Shown here piece after piece: positions 28,174 to 37,067 of a stretch of 64,000 bases of DNA; positions within the stretch are counted from its first letter, which is position 1, and each line of letters begins with the position of its first letter. Source of the DNA: Trichomonas vaginalis G3 (taxonomy: Eukaryota; Parabasalia; Trichomonadida; Trichomonadidae); assembly GCF_026262505.1 (NCBI RefSeq), contig NC_067207.1, positions 14,166,082-14,230,081 of the forward strand, read 5' to 3'. The position numbers and the translations under genes are program-made. A model generated the notes under the pieces. It ran no database searches. It was not told the DNA's origin and saw nothing but the letters and a program-made list of their open reading frames with translations.

Positions 28174-28620
28174 CAGGAGCCCCAAGGCTCCCAATCATTA
28201 CGAAAGGGAGCCTCAGGGCTCCTGAGAATCCATCAGCAGAGGCCTTTTCATTTGGCCTCTGCTGATCAAAGATTCGGCGAAGCCATTCTTCGTCTCAGGA
28301 GCCCCAAGGCTCCCAATCATTACGAAAGGGAGCCTCAGGGCTCCTGAGAAACCTCTTTGAGAAGGTTTTCTTTAAGAAAACCTTCTCAAAGATGATTGTC
28401 AGCATTCACTCAAAATCTACCAAGAGTTTCAAAGTTTCACATCTATCTGAAATGAAGCTTTGAATCTCTTGTATATCTAATTGTAGAGGTACCTTTTCAA
28501 AATGTCTTCTATTGATTAAATTTAATCAGTAAAAGTCATTTTGAAAAGGTACATCTCTATAATTGCTATTGAGCATTCACTCTTGGAACCTTGGAGCTCT
28601 TGTGTAGTGCATGAAAACTC
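28174..28620. repeat. Second hairpin array, right of the split transposase
   Basis: Successive palindromes: 28174-28224 (CAGGAGCC..GGCTCCTG), 28226-28275 (ATCAGCAGAGGCC/GGCCTCTGCTGAT), a short one at 28278-28292, an almost exact copy of the first at 28296-28346 (offset 122 bp), 28354-28391 (TTTGAGAAGGTTTTC), a weaker one at about 28423-28470, 28485-28558 (AGAGGTACCTTTTCAAAATG with an inner GATTAAATTTAATC), and an imperfect one at 28578-28618. Sequences are unrelated to the left array, but the module size (about 50-75 bp) and head-to-tail order are the same. Together the two arrays bracket the transposase gene. Confidence 0.88.
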
Positions 28621-28849
28621 CAAGATTCTAGCATAAAACATATATCATAGACATAATTTCTTCAAATATAATTTAAGGTTATTTTTTAAAAATTTAGAAA
28701 AGCGTAATTTAAGGTTATTAAAAAGTGACACTTGGCAAATTTGTCCCGCACTCGTTGGTCTACTCATAATAAAAAATGAAAAGCCAAATTCTCTCAAAAA
28801 GTTAAGTAGGACCAATTTTTTATAAAAAAATCCAATTCCATTATGAATG
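28621..28849. other. AT-rich stretch with a short inverted copy of the transposase 5' region
   Basis: AATTTAAGGTTATT occurs twice and is followed by AAAAAGTGACACTTGGC and AAATTTGTCC, the inverted counterpart of the sequence at the transposase 5' end (28110-28140). It may be the terminal-repeat remnant of the transposon or of a second copy. Confidence 0.4.
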
Positions 28850-28998
28850 TTAAGGGTGCCCTATAACGATAATGTAAACATCACAAAATTAACCTTATTA
28901 GAACTCGAATGAATGGATTATCCAGATTCTAGTTCTCAATATAATAGCCTTAAAAGTGCTTTTCTGAGGGTGGTCTATCGTCTATAGGGCACCCTTAA
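28850..28998. mobile_element. 149 bp MITE with TTAA flanks
   Basis: The ends are inverted repeats of about 22 bp (TTAAGGGTGCCCTATAACGA at the left, TATAGGGCACCCTTAA at the right). TTAA occurs at both borders, the duplication typical of piggyBac- and Kolobok-type transposons. There is no coding capacity. The superfamily cannot be fixed from the ends alone. Confidence 0.8.
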
Positions 28999-29446
28999 TT
29001 AATTTATATAATTATTGAATAAAAAATTTTCTTTGAGATTATGAAAAGTTCTTTGAAAAGTTATTTTTTCTCATTTTTAAATATTGTATTAGCCTATTTA
29101 TTTATAATCCAAATTAAATAACTTTAAATTCAATATTTAAAGAATAATTTTGAAGGAATTGAGTTACTTTCCCCGACGATAAAATTGAGAGGTTTACATT
29201 TTGACCGAACTTAGCATGCAACACAAGGTCTCCTATATTATGTTAAAAATGATATATACATTAGGAATTTCTATATTTTTAAAAGTAAATAATAATGTCT
29301 TTATTTCATCAATAACAAATAAATATGATAATCGTATCTAAGTGTATTCGTAAATACATCGTAATTGCTATTGTTTGTTATATCAAACAATAACATTGTG
29401 ATAAGATTTCAATTTATATTTGCCCCATGTGAAATAAGAAGTTCGA
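28999..29446. other. AT-rich 3' flank of the ankyrin gene
   Basis: No gene. At 29160-29224 it carries the inverted match to 3262-3326. The 14 codons just beyond the ankyrin stop still read as ankyrin sequence in a shifted frame (see next entry). Confidence 0.5.
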
Positions 29447-29908
29447 CTATTTCTTATTATTGTTAATTACCGCATCATGAAGAGCTGTTTTATCAGCTTC
29501 ATCTTTTTCATTTATATTTGCGTCATGGGAAATAAGAAGCTCAACAGTATCTTTCTCAAAATGTTTTTCTGTAACTTGAAGAGCTGCTCTTCTATTTTCA
29601 TCCTTTTCATTGATATTTGCGCTATGTGAGATAATAAGTTGTACCATTTCTTTATAATTTTGTTCGGCTGATGATTGAAGAGTTGTTCTTCCATAATCAC
29701 GTTTTTCATTGACATTTGCGCCTTGTGAAAGAATAAATTTAACAACTTCTTTTCTATTTTCATCAACTGCTTCAAAAAGGTGTGTTCTCCCTTCATTATC
29801 TTTTTCATTGATGTTTGCACCAAGTGAAAGCAGTAATTCTACTATTTCATTGCTATTATAAAATATTCCATCATGCAAAGCAGAATCTTGATACCATTTA
29901 TCAGTCAT
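29447..29908 (-). CDS. Short ankyrin-repeat protein
   Basis: 153 codons from ATG 29908. Four to five ankyrin repeats of 33 residues can be counted by their ends: LLLSLGANINEKDNEGRT, FILSQGANVNEKRDYGRT, LIISHSANINEKDENRRA, LLISHDANINEKDEADKT, then LHDAVINNNKK. They make a protein-binding stack; no catalytic domain is attached. Directly after the stop, one base out of frame, the sequence continues EIVELLISHGANIN and then stops, so the last repeat has lost its frame by a one-base change. The gene is either slightly shortened or a decaying member of the large trichomonad ankyrin family. Its upstream block (29909-30035) has a relic copy at 1215-1345. Confidence 0.75.
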   Translation of the reverse strand: MTDKWYQDSALHDGIFYNSNEIVELLLSLGANINEKDNEGRTHLFEAVDENRKEVVKFILSQGANVNEKRDYGRTTLQSSAEQNYKEMVQLIISHSANINEKDENRRAALQVTEKHFEKDTVELLISHDANINEKDEADKTALHDAVINNNKK

Positions 29909-30035
29909 CTTTCGTCGGGATATTATAAATCAAGATTGTATTAAACGAATTTCTCCAAACTCACTCTTCTTCATATATACGCTATGTATAGTCTCTAGCA
30001 AGAGTTTCGGGCCAATATTTTGGTTGGAAGGAAGT
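29909..30035 (-). promoter_or_regulatory. Conserved upstream block of the ankyrin gene
   Basis: Read on the minus strand: CACTTCCTTCCAACCAAAA, AGACTATACATAGCG, AGTGAGTTTGGAGAAA, AATACAATCTTGATTTAT, then the ATG. Conserved with 1215-1345, where nothing coding follows. The position points to promoter/initiator and 5' UTR elements. Confidence 0.55.
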
Positions 30036-30102
30036 GACTGAACCTTTATTTATAAATTATGATGTGAATTTTCATATCCTGTCACATTTTTAGCTAAAAA
30101 AA

Positions 30103-30957
30103 ATGTTCAATGTTTGGGATCAATTCCAGTTCGGTGCTTTTGGATTTAGGGATAACGAAGAACTGTTTAACGTTGCTGATTTAATCTTATCCAACACTAA
30201 AGAAAAAGATGCTTTGGCTTATCAAAAACTTAAGATAGCAAATACTAAAAGTACTCTTCCAAAGCCAATGTACTTCACATTAACAATTCTAGAATTTCTA
30301 ATAGAATTCCGCAGAGATAATTTTCTTAGGACTGTTGGCGAATTTGAAAATTACAGAGTTGATAATGCAAAAATTTCAAAAAGACGTCCACGCGGTAATC
30401 CAGAGGAAGTAGAAGATTACATTTTAAAGCCATATGTTCTTTTTGTTTATGATTTTATGAAAACCAATTATTGGGCAAAAATGAGACAAGAATATCAACA
30501 AAAAACTGACTCAACAATATCCAAGTTTAAGGATTTATTTACTCCTGAAAATACAGCACAATTTTCCTCCAGTACATTCGGTTTTACAGAATTAACAATA
30601 ATAGTCTTGCCCCAACTTATGAATGAACTCCTCACTAATGAAAATCCATTTGGTCTTAATTTCGATTCCATAAAAGTGAAATTATCTGATTTTCTTACAA
30701 AAATCACGCAATCGAATCAAAATATATCGACAATAATTAAATTTTATGTTAGCCAAAAAGATCCAGCCGATCCATTCGTAGCTCGCTTTATAGAGTTGAT
30801 GCCTTCGATAAATGACGTTAAAATACCAGCTTATCCTAATGGAGATCCATGGGGACTTACTCCTGTTGGCTACGTCTATGGAAAACGCCCAACCGATTTA
30901 ACTTTGCCAGCTGATCAAGTTTGCGAAATTGAACTTCCTGTTGAACAAACTGCATAA
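30103..30957 (+). CDS. Hypothetical protein, 284 residues
   Basis: ATG 30103, preceded 20 bases upstream by GTCACATTTTT, a TCA-type initiator. The protein starts MFNVWDQFQFGAFGFRDNEE. It is mostly helical and charged, with ISKRRPRGNPEEVEDYILKP in the middle and a beta/turn-rich tail (PAYPNGDPWGLTPVGYVYG). There is no signal peptide or membrane segment. I do not recognise a family. The next gene's product also begins MFNV, which is coincidence or a shared start context. Probably trichomonad-specific. Confidence 0.7.
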   Translation: MFNVWDQFQFGAFGFRDNEELFNVADLILSNTKEKDALAYQKLKIANTKSTLPKPMYFTLTILEFLIEFRRDNFLRTVGEFENYRVDNAKISKRRPRGNPEEVEDYILKPYVLFVYDFMKTNYWAKMRQEYQQKTDSTISKFKDLFTPENTAQFSSSTFGFTELTIIVLPQLMNELLTNENPFGLNFDSIKVKLSDFLTKITQSNQNISTIIKFYVSQKDPADPFVARFIELMPSINDVKIPAYPNGDPWGLTPVGYVYGKRPTDLTLPADQVCEIELPVEQTA

Positions 30958-31406
30958 ATACTAGGTTAATTCTTACATAAAATTTTTATAGATATATATT
31001 ATTTGATCATGAACAGGCTATTTAAAAAAATAGAATTAGTCATGTATTTTTTTAACAAATTGAGTGATAAGGATAACACATGTAGATAATAAGTAAGCTT
31101 CAAATTGGATTTTTTAAAAGTAATTACCACATTTTATTTGTTTGCAAAATATCTAAAACTTGGCTTAGTTTTCAGCATTGCTTGTGGGTGCGACAATATA
31201 TTTCTATGAGTGTTCTATGATTTACTGGAAATAATCGAGCCTGATCCATTGCTCATATCGAGATAAATTGAAAAATTTTTATTTCATAAAAAAAAAGAGA
31301 CCGTTTAATTTTATCTTGAATAGTTTGGAATTTAGATGTGTTGCTATTAGCCATTCTGGAAGACTCTAAATTTTCTTTTGAATTATTCAAAATTTTTAAA
31401 TTCGGA
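30958..31406. other. Intergenic, nothing recognised
   Basis: AT-rich sequence between a gene end and the phosphatase start. No RNA gene or repeat seen. Confidence 0.6.
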
Positions 31407-32354
31407 ATGTTCAATGTAGATAACATAATCAAGAAGCTCTGGGATATTGAAGATGAACCTGATGGGACATATTCATCAATAAATAGTGCTGAAATTCGGT
31501 ACTTATGCGATGAAGTTCGAAAGGTATTGATCGACCAACCCATGCTACTAGAACTACGTGCCCCAATGACAATATGTGGGGATATACATGGACAATTTCA
31601 TGATTTATTACGAATTTTTCGTCTTGCAGGCCAACCACCTCAAGAAAATTACACATTTCTCGGCGATTACGTAGATAGAGGGCTTAATAGCATTGAAACG
31701 GTATGCCTAGTTTTTGCTTACAAGATCAAATATCCGGAAAACTTCTTTATTTTACGTGGAAATCACGAATCAGCTCCAACTAATGAATATTTCGGTTTCT
31801 TAGAAGAATGCGAAACAAGGTTTAGCATAGACATATGGAAACTCTTTTGTGATACTTTCAACTACTTACCTTTAGTAGCAATTATTGAAGATAAATATTT
31901 CTGCGTTCATGGAGGAATTTCTCCATATATTGATTCATTAGATCAAATCAAATCAATAGAAAGACCATATGAAGTTCCTGAATCAGGAATTATTTGTGAT
32001 TTATTATGGTCTGATCCAGACTGCGATGCTGGAAGCTGGGAAGAGAATTCTCGTGGAACTAGTTTTGTTTTTGGCTCTAATCCTCTTCAGAATTTCCTTA
32101 AAAAGTTCAATCTAGAGCTAATAATAAGAGGTCATCAAGCTGTGAGCTGCGGGTATGATTTCACGTTCCCTGATATTCATGGAATAGTTACTGTTTTTTC
32201 CGCTCCTAATTACTGCTACCAATATCAAAATAAAGGAGCTATTCTTCATATTGATAAACATCTCGTACCAAGTTTCTCAGTTTTACAGCCTGTTGACACT
32301 GATTCAAATTACTATATCGGTCCAAGACCAGGCACTCCACCTGTTGAAGATTGA
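31407..32354 (+). CDS. PP1-type serine/threonine protein phosphatase catalytic subunit
   Basis: The start is placed at ATG 31407 (MFNVDNIIKKLWDIEDEPDG), because PP1 proteins begin with the -I--L--- helix and the codons before it do not fit. 315 residues, the usual PP1 length. The PPP metal-site motifs are all present: GDIHGQ, GDYVDRG, RGNHE, then CVHGGISP, LLWSDPD and IIRGHQ, and near the end VFSAPNYCY (normally YCGEFDN; here YCYQYQNKG). The family removes phosphate from Ser/Thr using two metal ions and gains specificity from regulatory subunits. It differs from textbook PP1 in the -LGDYVDRGLNSIE- stretch (usually GKQSLE), so it is a diverged paralogue of the expanded trichomonad set. Confidence 0.95.
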   Translation: MFNVDNIIKKLWDIEDEPDGTYSSINSAEIRYLCDEVRKVLIDQPMLLELRAPMTICGDIHGQFHDLLRIFRLAGQPPQENYTFLGDYVDRGLNSIETVCLVFAYKIKYPENFFILRGNHESAPTNEYFGFLEECETRFSIDIWKLFCDTFNYLPLVAIIEDKYFCVHGGISPYIDSLDQIKSIERPYEVPESGIICDLLWSDPDCDAGSWEENSRGTSFVFGSNPLQNFLKKFNLELIIRGHQAVSCGYDFTFPDIHGIVTVFSAPNYCYQYQNKGAILHIDKHLVPSFSVLQPVDTDSNYYIGPRPGTPPVED

Positions 32355-32485
32355 TTATTGAATTTTGTAATTAATTCAGATTATTTGTTTTATTTAAGAT
32401 AAATATTAACATGAACTGCTATCTTTAACGAAAACATTGTTCTTTTACGCATTTTCTTTACAATTTTATATAAATTTTAGCTTTG

Positions 32486-34030
32486 ATGGATGATTTGATT
32501 TCTCGTTTACGTCAACGAGATGAGATATCTAAAACCGATCAAAGCTTTAACGAGTTGTGTCAAACCTCAAACGAGATTTTGTTCGAATTACTTGAATTAA
32601 AGGATAAAACGCGTTTTGAAGATAAATTAAAGCAAGAAATTGTTCCATATCAAGAAGCAGAGGACGTTAATGCACTAAAGGCTGATATTAAAAGGCTTTC
32701 TAAAGAGCATAAAGATACAGTTAAAAAATTGAAAGATATAGAATCCCAAATTAAAGAACTAATTGATTTTGTTGAAATCAAATCAACAGAGATATCTTCT
32801 TTATTGCTAAAGAATAGTAAACTTCAGAAAGAATACGATGAATTGCAAGAAAATCTGAATTCTGCAAATGCAATTTTATCAAATTTATCGAATTCTATTG
32901 TTTACAAGATAAAAACCAAAGATTCATTGATAACACAGCTCTATGATTATGAAAATACACTACAAAAATGTAAAAATTCAATGCAAAGTATAAATAATAG
33001 AATCGAACTTCTTAAAAAGAAGTCATATTCTTCTTTACTAGTACGGAGCTTCCAAATTCCAAATCAAAGTAATGATTTTCCAGCAAATCTTAAATCTCAT
33101 CGATCCAAAAAGCGAAAGACATATGATATTTATAATTATATGTCATCATCAACAGATCAATGTACCAACAAGTTCAATTTTACAAATCAAATTTATTCCA
33201 TTGATTTTTCACCTTCAAATCCATATGCTGCCATTGGTGGTGCTGACAGGTGCGTCCATATTATACGTCTTGATAAAATGGAAATATCAGCAAATTACTA
33301 TACCGCCAAAAACGGAATTATGGCAGTCAATTATTCTCCAACAGGAAGTAAGTTACTTTCAGCGTCATTCGACCACAATATATCCATATATGAAGGTACA
33401 GGATCGTCAATGCTCTTTTCTACGTCTTTGCATCAAGATGCAATTAATGACGCAATTTTTACATCAGATTATGCTCTTTGCTCAGCTGGAAGAGACTGTA
33501 TGATCTATAACTTTGATATTAACAAAAAGGCTACAAAAGCTTCTCTTAGATGCCAAAGTACTCCTCAATCTTTGAATCTTCAGATGGAAGGCAATCTTTT
33601 ACTTTGCGGACATAGAGACGGGAAGCTTAGATACTGGGATATGTTCAGCGATAAGTGTGCCATAGAAATTCAAGCTTGTCGTTCTGAAATTGTACAAGTA
33701 TTGAGCAATGAACCAGAAAACCTGGTATTTACTATTAGCAGAGCAAAGAATATCTCGAGCTTTGATAAAAGAATGCCTGAGAGAAAATTAATTCAGCAAA
33801 CAATTCCAAATCTGATGATATATGATCATTTACAAGCAGCTGTATATAAGAATAATATTTATATCGGTGGTCAGAACAAAACATTAAAGATTCTTGATCA
33901 AAATACACTCAAAGAAACAAAACCTTTCAATTCTGATCACGAGGCAGATATTTGTGCAGTATCTGTCCATCCAATCTTAGGAACAATCATAACAGGAGAT
34001 GTTTCCGGCGGAGTATGCGTGTGGAGCTAA
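32486..34030 (+). CDS. ATG16-like coiled-coil/WD40 protein
   Basis: ATG 32486 gives 514 residues. The N-terminal part (MDDLISRLRQRDEISKTDQS and FNELCQTSNEILFELL) matches the ATG5-binding helix pattern of Atg16 (LxxRD near the start, then a second helix). Residues about 50-190 are coiled coil (IKRLSKEHKDTVKKLKDIES). From about residue 230 to the end there are seven WD40 blades (YSIDFSPSNPYAAIGGADRC, KLLSASFDHNISIYEG, ICAVSVHPILGTIITGD). Atg16 with Atg5-Atg12 directs Atg8 lipidation in autophagy. A Tup1/Groucho-like repressor also has coiled coil plus WD40, but the N-terminal helix and length fit Atg16L better. The next gene is 850 bp away. Confidence 0.75.
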   Translation: MDDLISRLRQRDEISKTDQSFNELCQTSNEILFELLELKDKTRFEDKLKQEIVPYQEAEDVNALKADIKRLSKEHKDTVKKLKDIESQIKELIDFVEIKSTEISSLLLKNSKLQKEYDELQENLNSANAILSNLSNSIVYKIKTKDSLITQLYDYENTLQKCKNSMQSINNRIELLKKKSYSSLLVRSFQIPNQSNDFPANLKSHRSKKRKTYDIYNYMSSSTDQCTNKFNFTNQIYSIDFSPSNPYAAIGGADRCVHIIRLDKMEISANYYTAKNGIMAVNYSPTGSKLLSASFDHNISIYEGTGSSMLFSTSLHQDAINDAIFTSDYALCSAGRDCMIYNFDINKKATKASLRCQSTPQSLNLQMEGNLLLCGHRDGKLRYWDMFSDKCAIEIQACRSEIVQVLSNEPENLVFTISRAKNISSFDKRMPERKLIQQTIPNLMIYDHLQAAVYKNNIYIGGQNKTLKILDQNTLKETKPFNSDHEADICAVSVHPILGTIITGDVSGGVCVWS

Positions 34031-34886
34031 TTCCATTTTTATTATTTTTATTTTTTGTTTGTTTTATTTTTAAAACCATAAATATTAATTTTTTACGGAA
34101 AATAACTGCTATAATAAGAAAGACGCTCAATTACATTCATGATACAATTCCATTGATATTTTCATTCCCATTTATTTATGATTACATTTCAAATTATCTA
34201 ATATGGAATATACTTCATTCACTTATAATAAATTCACTAGTTATGGCTTAAAAATATATCTGACTAGATCAACTCTATTAAATCATCAATTTTGGCATAA
34301 ACATTTATACAATCATTCAGATAAGGTGAATGCTCTAAAAGCCACAATGATGAAAAACGAAATTTTGAAATGGCTATATTATATGAGGAGGCAAAACAGA
34401 TGTATCGGCTGGAGTACAATATTTCCCTTTATATAGGAGCTCAATATTTTTGGGAATGATTTTGAGAATCAATACAAATATACCTTTTTGTTTTGAATCG
34501 TCCACAAACATGAGTTATCAGATGAATTTATTAGTACTTTAAGATATATTATTACTAATATATCATAATGATGATGACACGATATGGCATTGTCGCTTCA
34601 CCTGGGCAAATTTTGATTAGACAATGATTTTTATTTCGATAAGACTTTCAATTTCTATCTAGAAACTATCTCTTATGTTTATATATTTATTTTGTTCTGA
34701 ATATGGGCAGTAAAATACATTTTGTCCAGATTTGAAGTGATTAATTTTTGGACTTTTATAGCATTTTTATATTATTTAGATGCTATGGGGTATACATCAA
34801 AGAATGATAAATTTTTGGGTGGAGGGATTTCTGGTGCTGGTTAGTTGACGGTTTTAATGAAAAAAAAGAAAAAGGTGACATCACAA
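34031..34886. other. Intergenic, nothing recognised
   Basis: AT-rich. Two open frames of under 100 codons (33952-34251, 34203-34436) show no coding character. The T-rich stretch just before 34887 contains GACATCACAAATG, with a TCA directly before the start codon. Confidence 0.55.
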
Positions 34887-35810
34887 ATGATTATTCTTGA
34901 AGCCCACTCCGCCATTGTCAAGACATTACTTGAACGCAGCCTTGATCCAAACGACAAGCTTTCTGAATCATACGAATGCTGCGATTTCGATGGCGTCAGC
35001 TTCCTTATCCGTCTTGAAAAACCAAAGGGCGCCAAGGATGAGAACGCTAAGTATCCAGTTCGCGTTGAAATGAAGCTTCCATGCTGGGAAGCTATCAAGC
35101 AGTATGGTGCTGAAGAGAGATACAAAGAGCTTTATGGCAAATGGAAAGTCGCTCCAACAGATGGCAGAACACACGCTGTTGTTGTCAATCTTTGGGAAAT
35201 GAGTGCTGCAGAGCAAAAGGCTACAATTGAGCTTATTGCTAACCTCAAGCCAAATATGCTCGGCGCTCCATTCCTTTGGGTTGCCAAGAAGGTTAATGCT
35301 AAGGAGAACTTCGCCCCATTCGAAATCCCATACCGTGCCCACACAGGCGAATCAATTTTCCTTTCCCCAGCTGAAAAGGGCGCTACTGCCATTTTCACAA
35401 TCCGCTTCAACGACCCAGGCGATCGCATCATCGGTAACGTTTTCTTCGGAGAACTTGCTGCTGCTCGTACACGTGTTCGATCTGCTCCAATTGTCGCATT
35501 CTCTGATAAATGCCCAGGTGAACTCGAGGCCTTCCATCTCCGCCCAGAAGTTAAGGATGGCTCACTCTTTGCTTATGTTTCTATGAGCCTTCTTGCTGCT
35601 TCCCTCTCTGAGCGTAAGCGCCAGGATACATCTGTCTATGTTCCAATGTTCAGAGATTATCTTCACTATCACATTAAGTGCACAAAGGCCTTCCTTCACC
35701 AGAAGATGCGTAACCGCACAGCTCTTCTTCTTAAGATCCTCGATGAAGCCAAGCCAGAACCAAAGGTTAAGGTCGCTAGAACTGTTACCGGCAAGATCGT
35801 CAACCACTAA
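34887..35810 (+). CDS. ARPC2: Arp2/3 complex subunit 2 (p34-Arc)
   Basis: The start is set at ATG 34887 (MIILEAHSAIVKTLLER) by alignment in my memory with the MILLE start of animal ARPC2; 14 earlier codons are leader. 307 residues against about 300 in animals. Family landmarks: CCDFDGVSFLIR, VRVEMKLPCWEAIKQYGAEE, then GDRIIGNVFFGELAAARTR (the VIGKVFMQEF region), and the hallmark MFRDYLHYHIKCTKAFLHQK near the C-terminus, ending TVTGKIVNH (animal: TITGK). The subunit forms the core of the complex with ARPC4 and touches the mother actin filament. Codon use is noticeably richer in C/G-ending codons than neighbours, as expected for a highly expressed gene. TAAGTAAA overlaps the stop, compatible with the UAAA poly(A) signal of trichomonads. 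Confidence 0.95.
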   Translation: MIILEAHSAIVKTLLERSLDPNDKLSESYECCDFDGVSFLIRLEKPKGAKDENAKYPVRVEMKLPCWEAIKQYGAEERYKELYGKWKVAPTDGRTHAVVVNLWEMSAAEQKATIELIANLKPNMLGAPFLWVAKKVNAKENFAPFEIPYRAHTGESIFLSPAEKGATAIFTIRFNDPGDRIIGNVFFGELAAARTRVRSAPIVAFSDKCPGELEAFHLRPEVKDGSLFAYVSMSLLAASLSERKRQDTSVYVPMFRDYLHYHIKCTKAFLHQKMRNRTALLLKILDEAKPEPKVKVARTVTGKIVNH

Positions 35811-36348
35811 GTAAAAGTATTCCCACTTTTTGATTCCCGTTATTGATATTTTTACTTAGAATTTTGATTACTAAACAAATACTTAGGATTTTTTTTCGAT
35901 AATAATTTAAAGTCCTTTAAATCTAATAAACAATTATTATTTTAAAATATTATAACATTCCAATTTTTTTTTCGGAGAAATCTTCCCCAAGCAAATCCTC
36001 TAAAACCTTTGCAAAACATTGTTTATCAGTAAAAGTATCATTCCAGGACATTTGACCAATTAATGGTCATTTTGGAGTTTCCATATGTTTTGGAGATTAT
36101 CTCGATCAAGGAGTTAGGAAATGACTTGTAAAAAAAAAAAACTTATGTAAAAAGATGCAGCTGATAAATAGAAATCAAAACATCAACTACAAAAAGAAAA
36201 TCGTAATATTTAATGTTTTCTTGATGAATTTTTCTTCATTTAAGTAGTTGATGTTGAAATCGAATTTATCGGTGCATTTTGCTAGGTTGCGCTTGATTTA
36301 AATAATAGAAAATCTTTAATCATATATGACAAGAGAGAGTTAAGTAAC
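35811..36348. other. Intergenic between convergent genes
   Basis: AT-rich; a short inverted repeat (CATCAACTAC at 36181 with GTAGTTGATG at 36244) could form a stem. No gene. Confidence 0.5.
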
Positions 36349-36573
36349 TTATGGTTTCGTCTTCTGTGGAACAATTAATGGGAACATCTGGCAAAGATAT
36401 ACGCATATCCACATGATCCAAGCCATAACATATAAAATTGTAGCAAAGTTGATTGCGTAGCAGGTCTGACCCTTACGGAAAACTATTCCGAGGATAATGG
36501 CTGTGAGGACAATAAGGATGATGAAAACGATTGAACCGTAAAGAAGTCCATTATAAGGAGCTCTGACGCCCAT
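36349..36573 (-). CDS. V-type proton ATPase V0 subunit e
   Basis: 74 residues from ATG 36573 (MGVRAPYNGLLYG). Two hydrophobic segments (SIVFIILIVLTAIILGIVF and ATILYVMAWIMWICVYL) are joined by a basic loop with RKGQT. After the second comes CQMFPLIVPQ, matching the family's -QLNPLFGPQ- ending. Length equals that of yeast Vma9 and animal ATP6V0E (70-80 residues). Subunit e is a small membrane protein of the V0 sector needed for assembly of the proton pump in acidic compartments. ATAAATCATAAAT precedes the ATG. Convergent with ARPC2. Confidence 0.8.
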   Translation of the reverse strand: MGVRAPYNGLLYGSIVFIILIVLTAIILGIVFRKGQTCYAINFATILYVMAWIMWICVYLCQMFPLIVPQKTKP

Positions 36574-37067
36574 ATTTATGATTTATTTGTTTACAAAAGA
36601 CGATCGGCGGTTATGACGAAGATCCCTCAATTTTCCATGGCCCCATCACATTCCTCTTATTTTATTGATATACGAACGTTGATAGCAATATTTGCCTTTC
36701 GTTGAACTCATTATGCGCAACTTTTGATAATTTTTTTTTGAAAGTTGGTTTAATAATCTTAATTCTGTAATAGCATAAATATACTAAGTTTGGATAATCG
36801 AAATCAAATTAAATTATTGATTCTTGCTGAATTTTTAAGAAAAATTTTCCTCAAAAAACTCTTCCTTTTAAATACAACGTGGGATTTATTCGTATTTTCA
36901 GTTTATATGTTGCTAATAGTATGCGCATTATTACTCAACATCTTTGATTTGTTAATTTGAATTGAGATTTCAGTATTTGATGGAATTATCTTCAACATCA
37001 TTAAACAATACTAAGAAAAATAGCAGTATGATAACAAAAACAGTTTAAATACAAGTTTGAAGAAAAA
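36574..37067. other. Intergenic, nothing recognised
   Basis: It holds the upstream region of the subunit e gene and the 3' flank of the 37068-40040 gene (both on the minus strand). AT-rich, no repeats of note. Confidence 0.5.

Noticed and set aside
33952-34436. Two overlapping frames of 99 and 77 codons after the WD40 gene
   Set aside because: AT-rich, unconserved look, overlap the WD40 end, and no initiator or motif.
35132-35431. Frames opposite ARPC2 (several of 60-124 codons)
   Set aside because: Shadows caused by the codon bias of a highly expressed gene.
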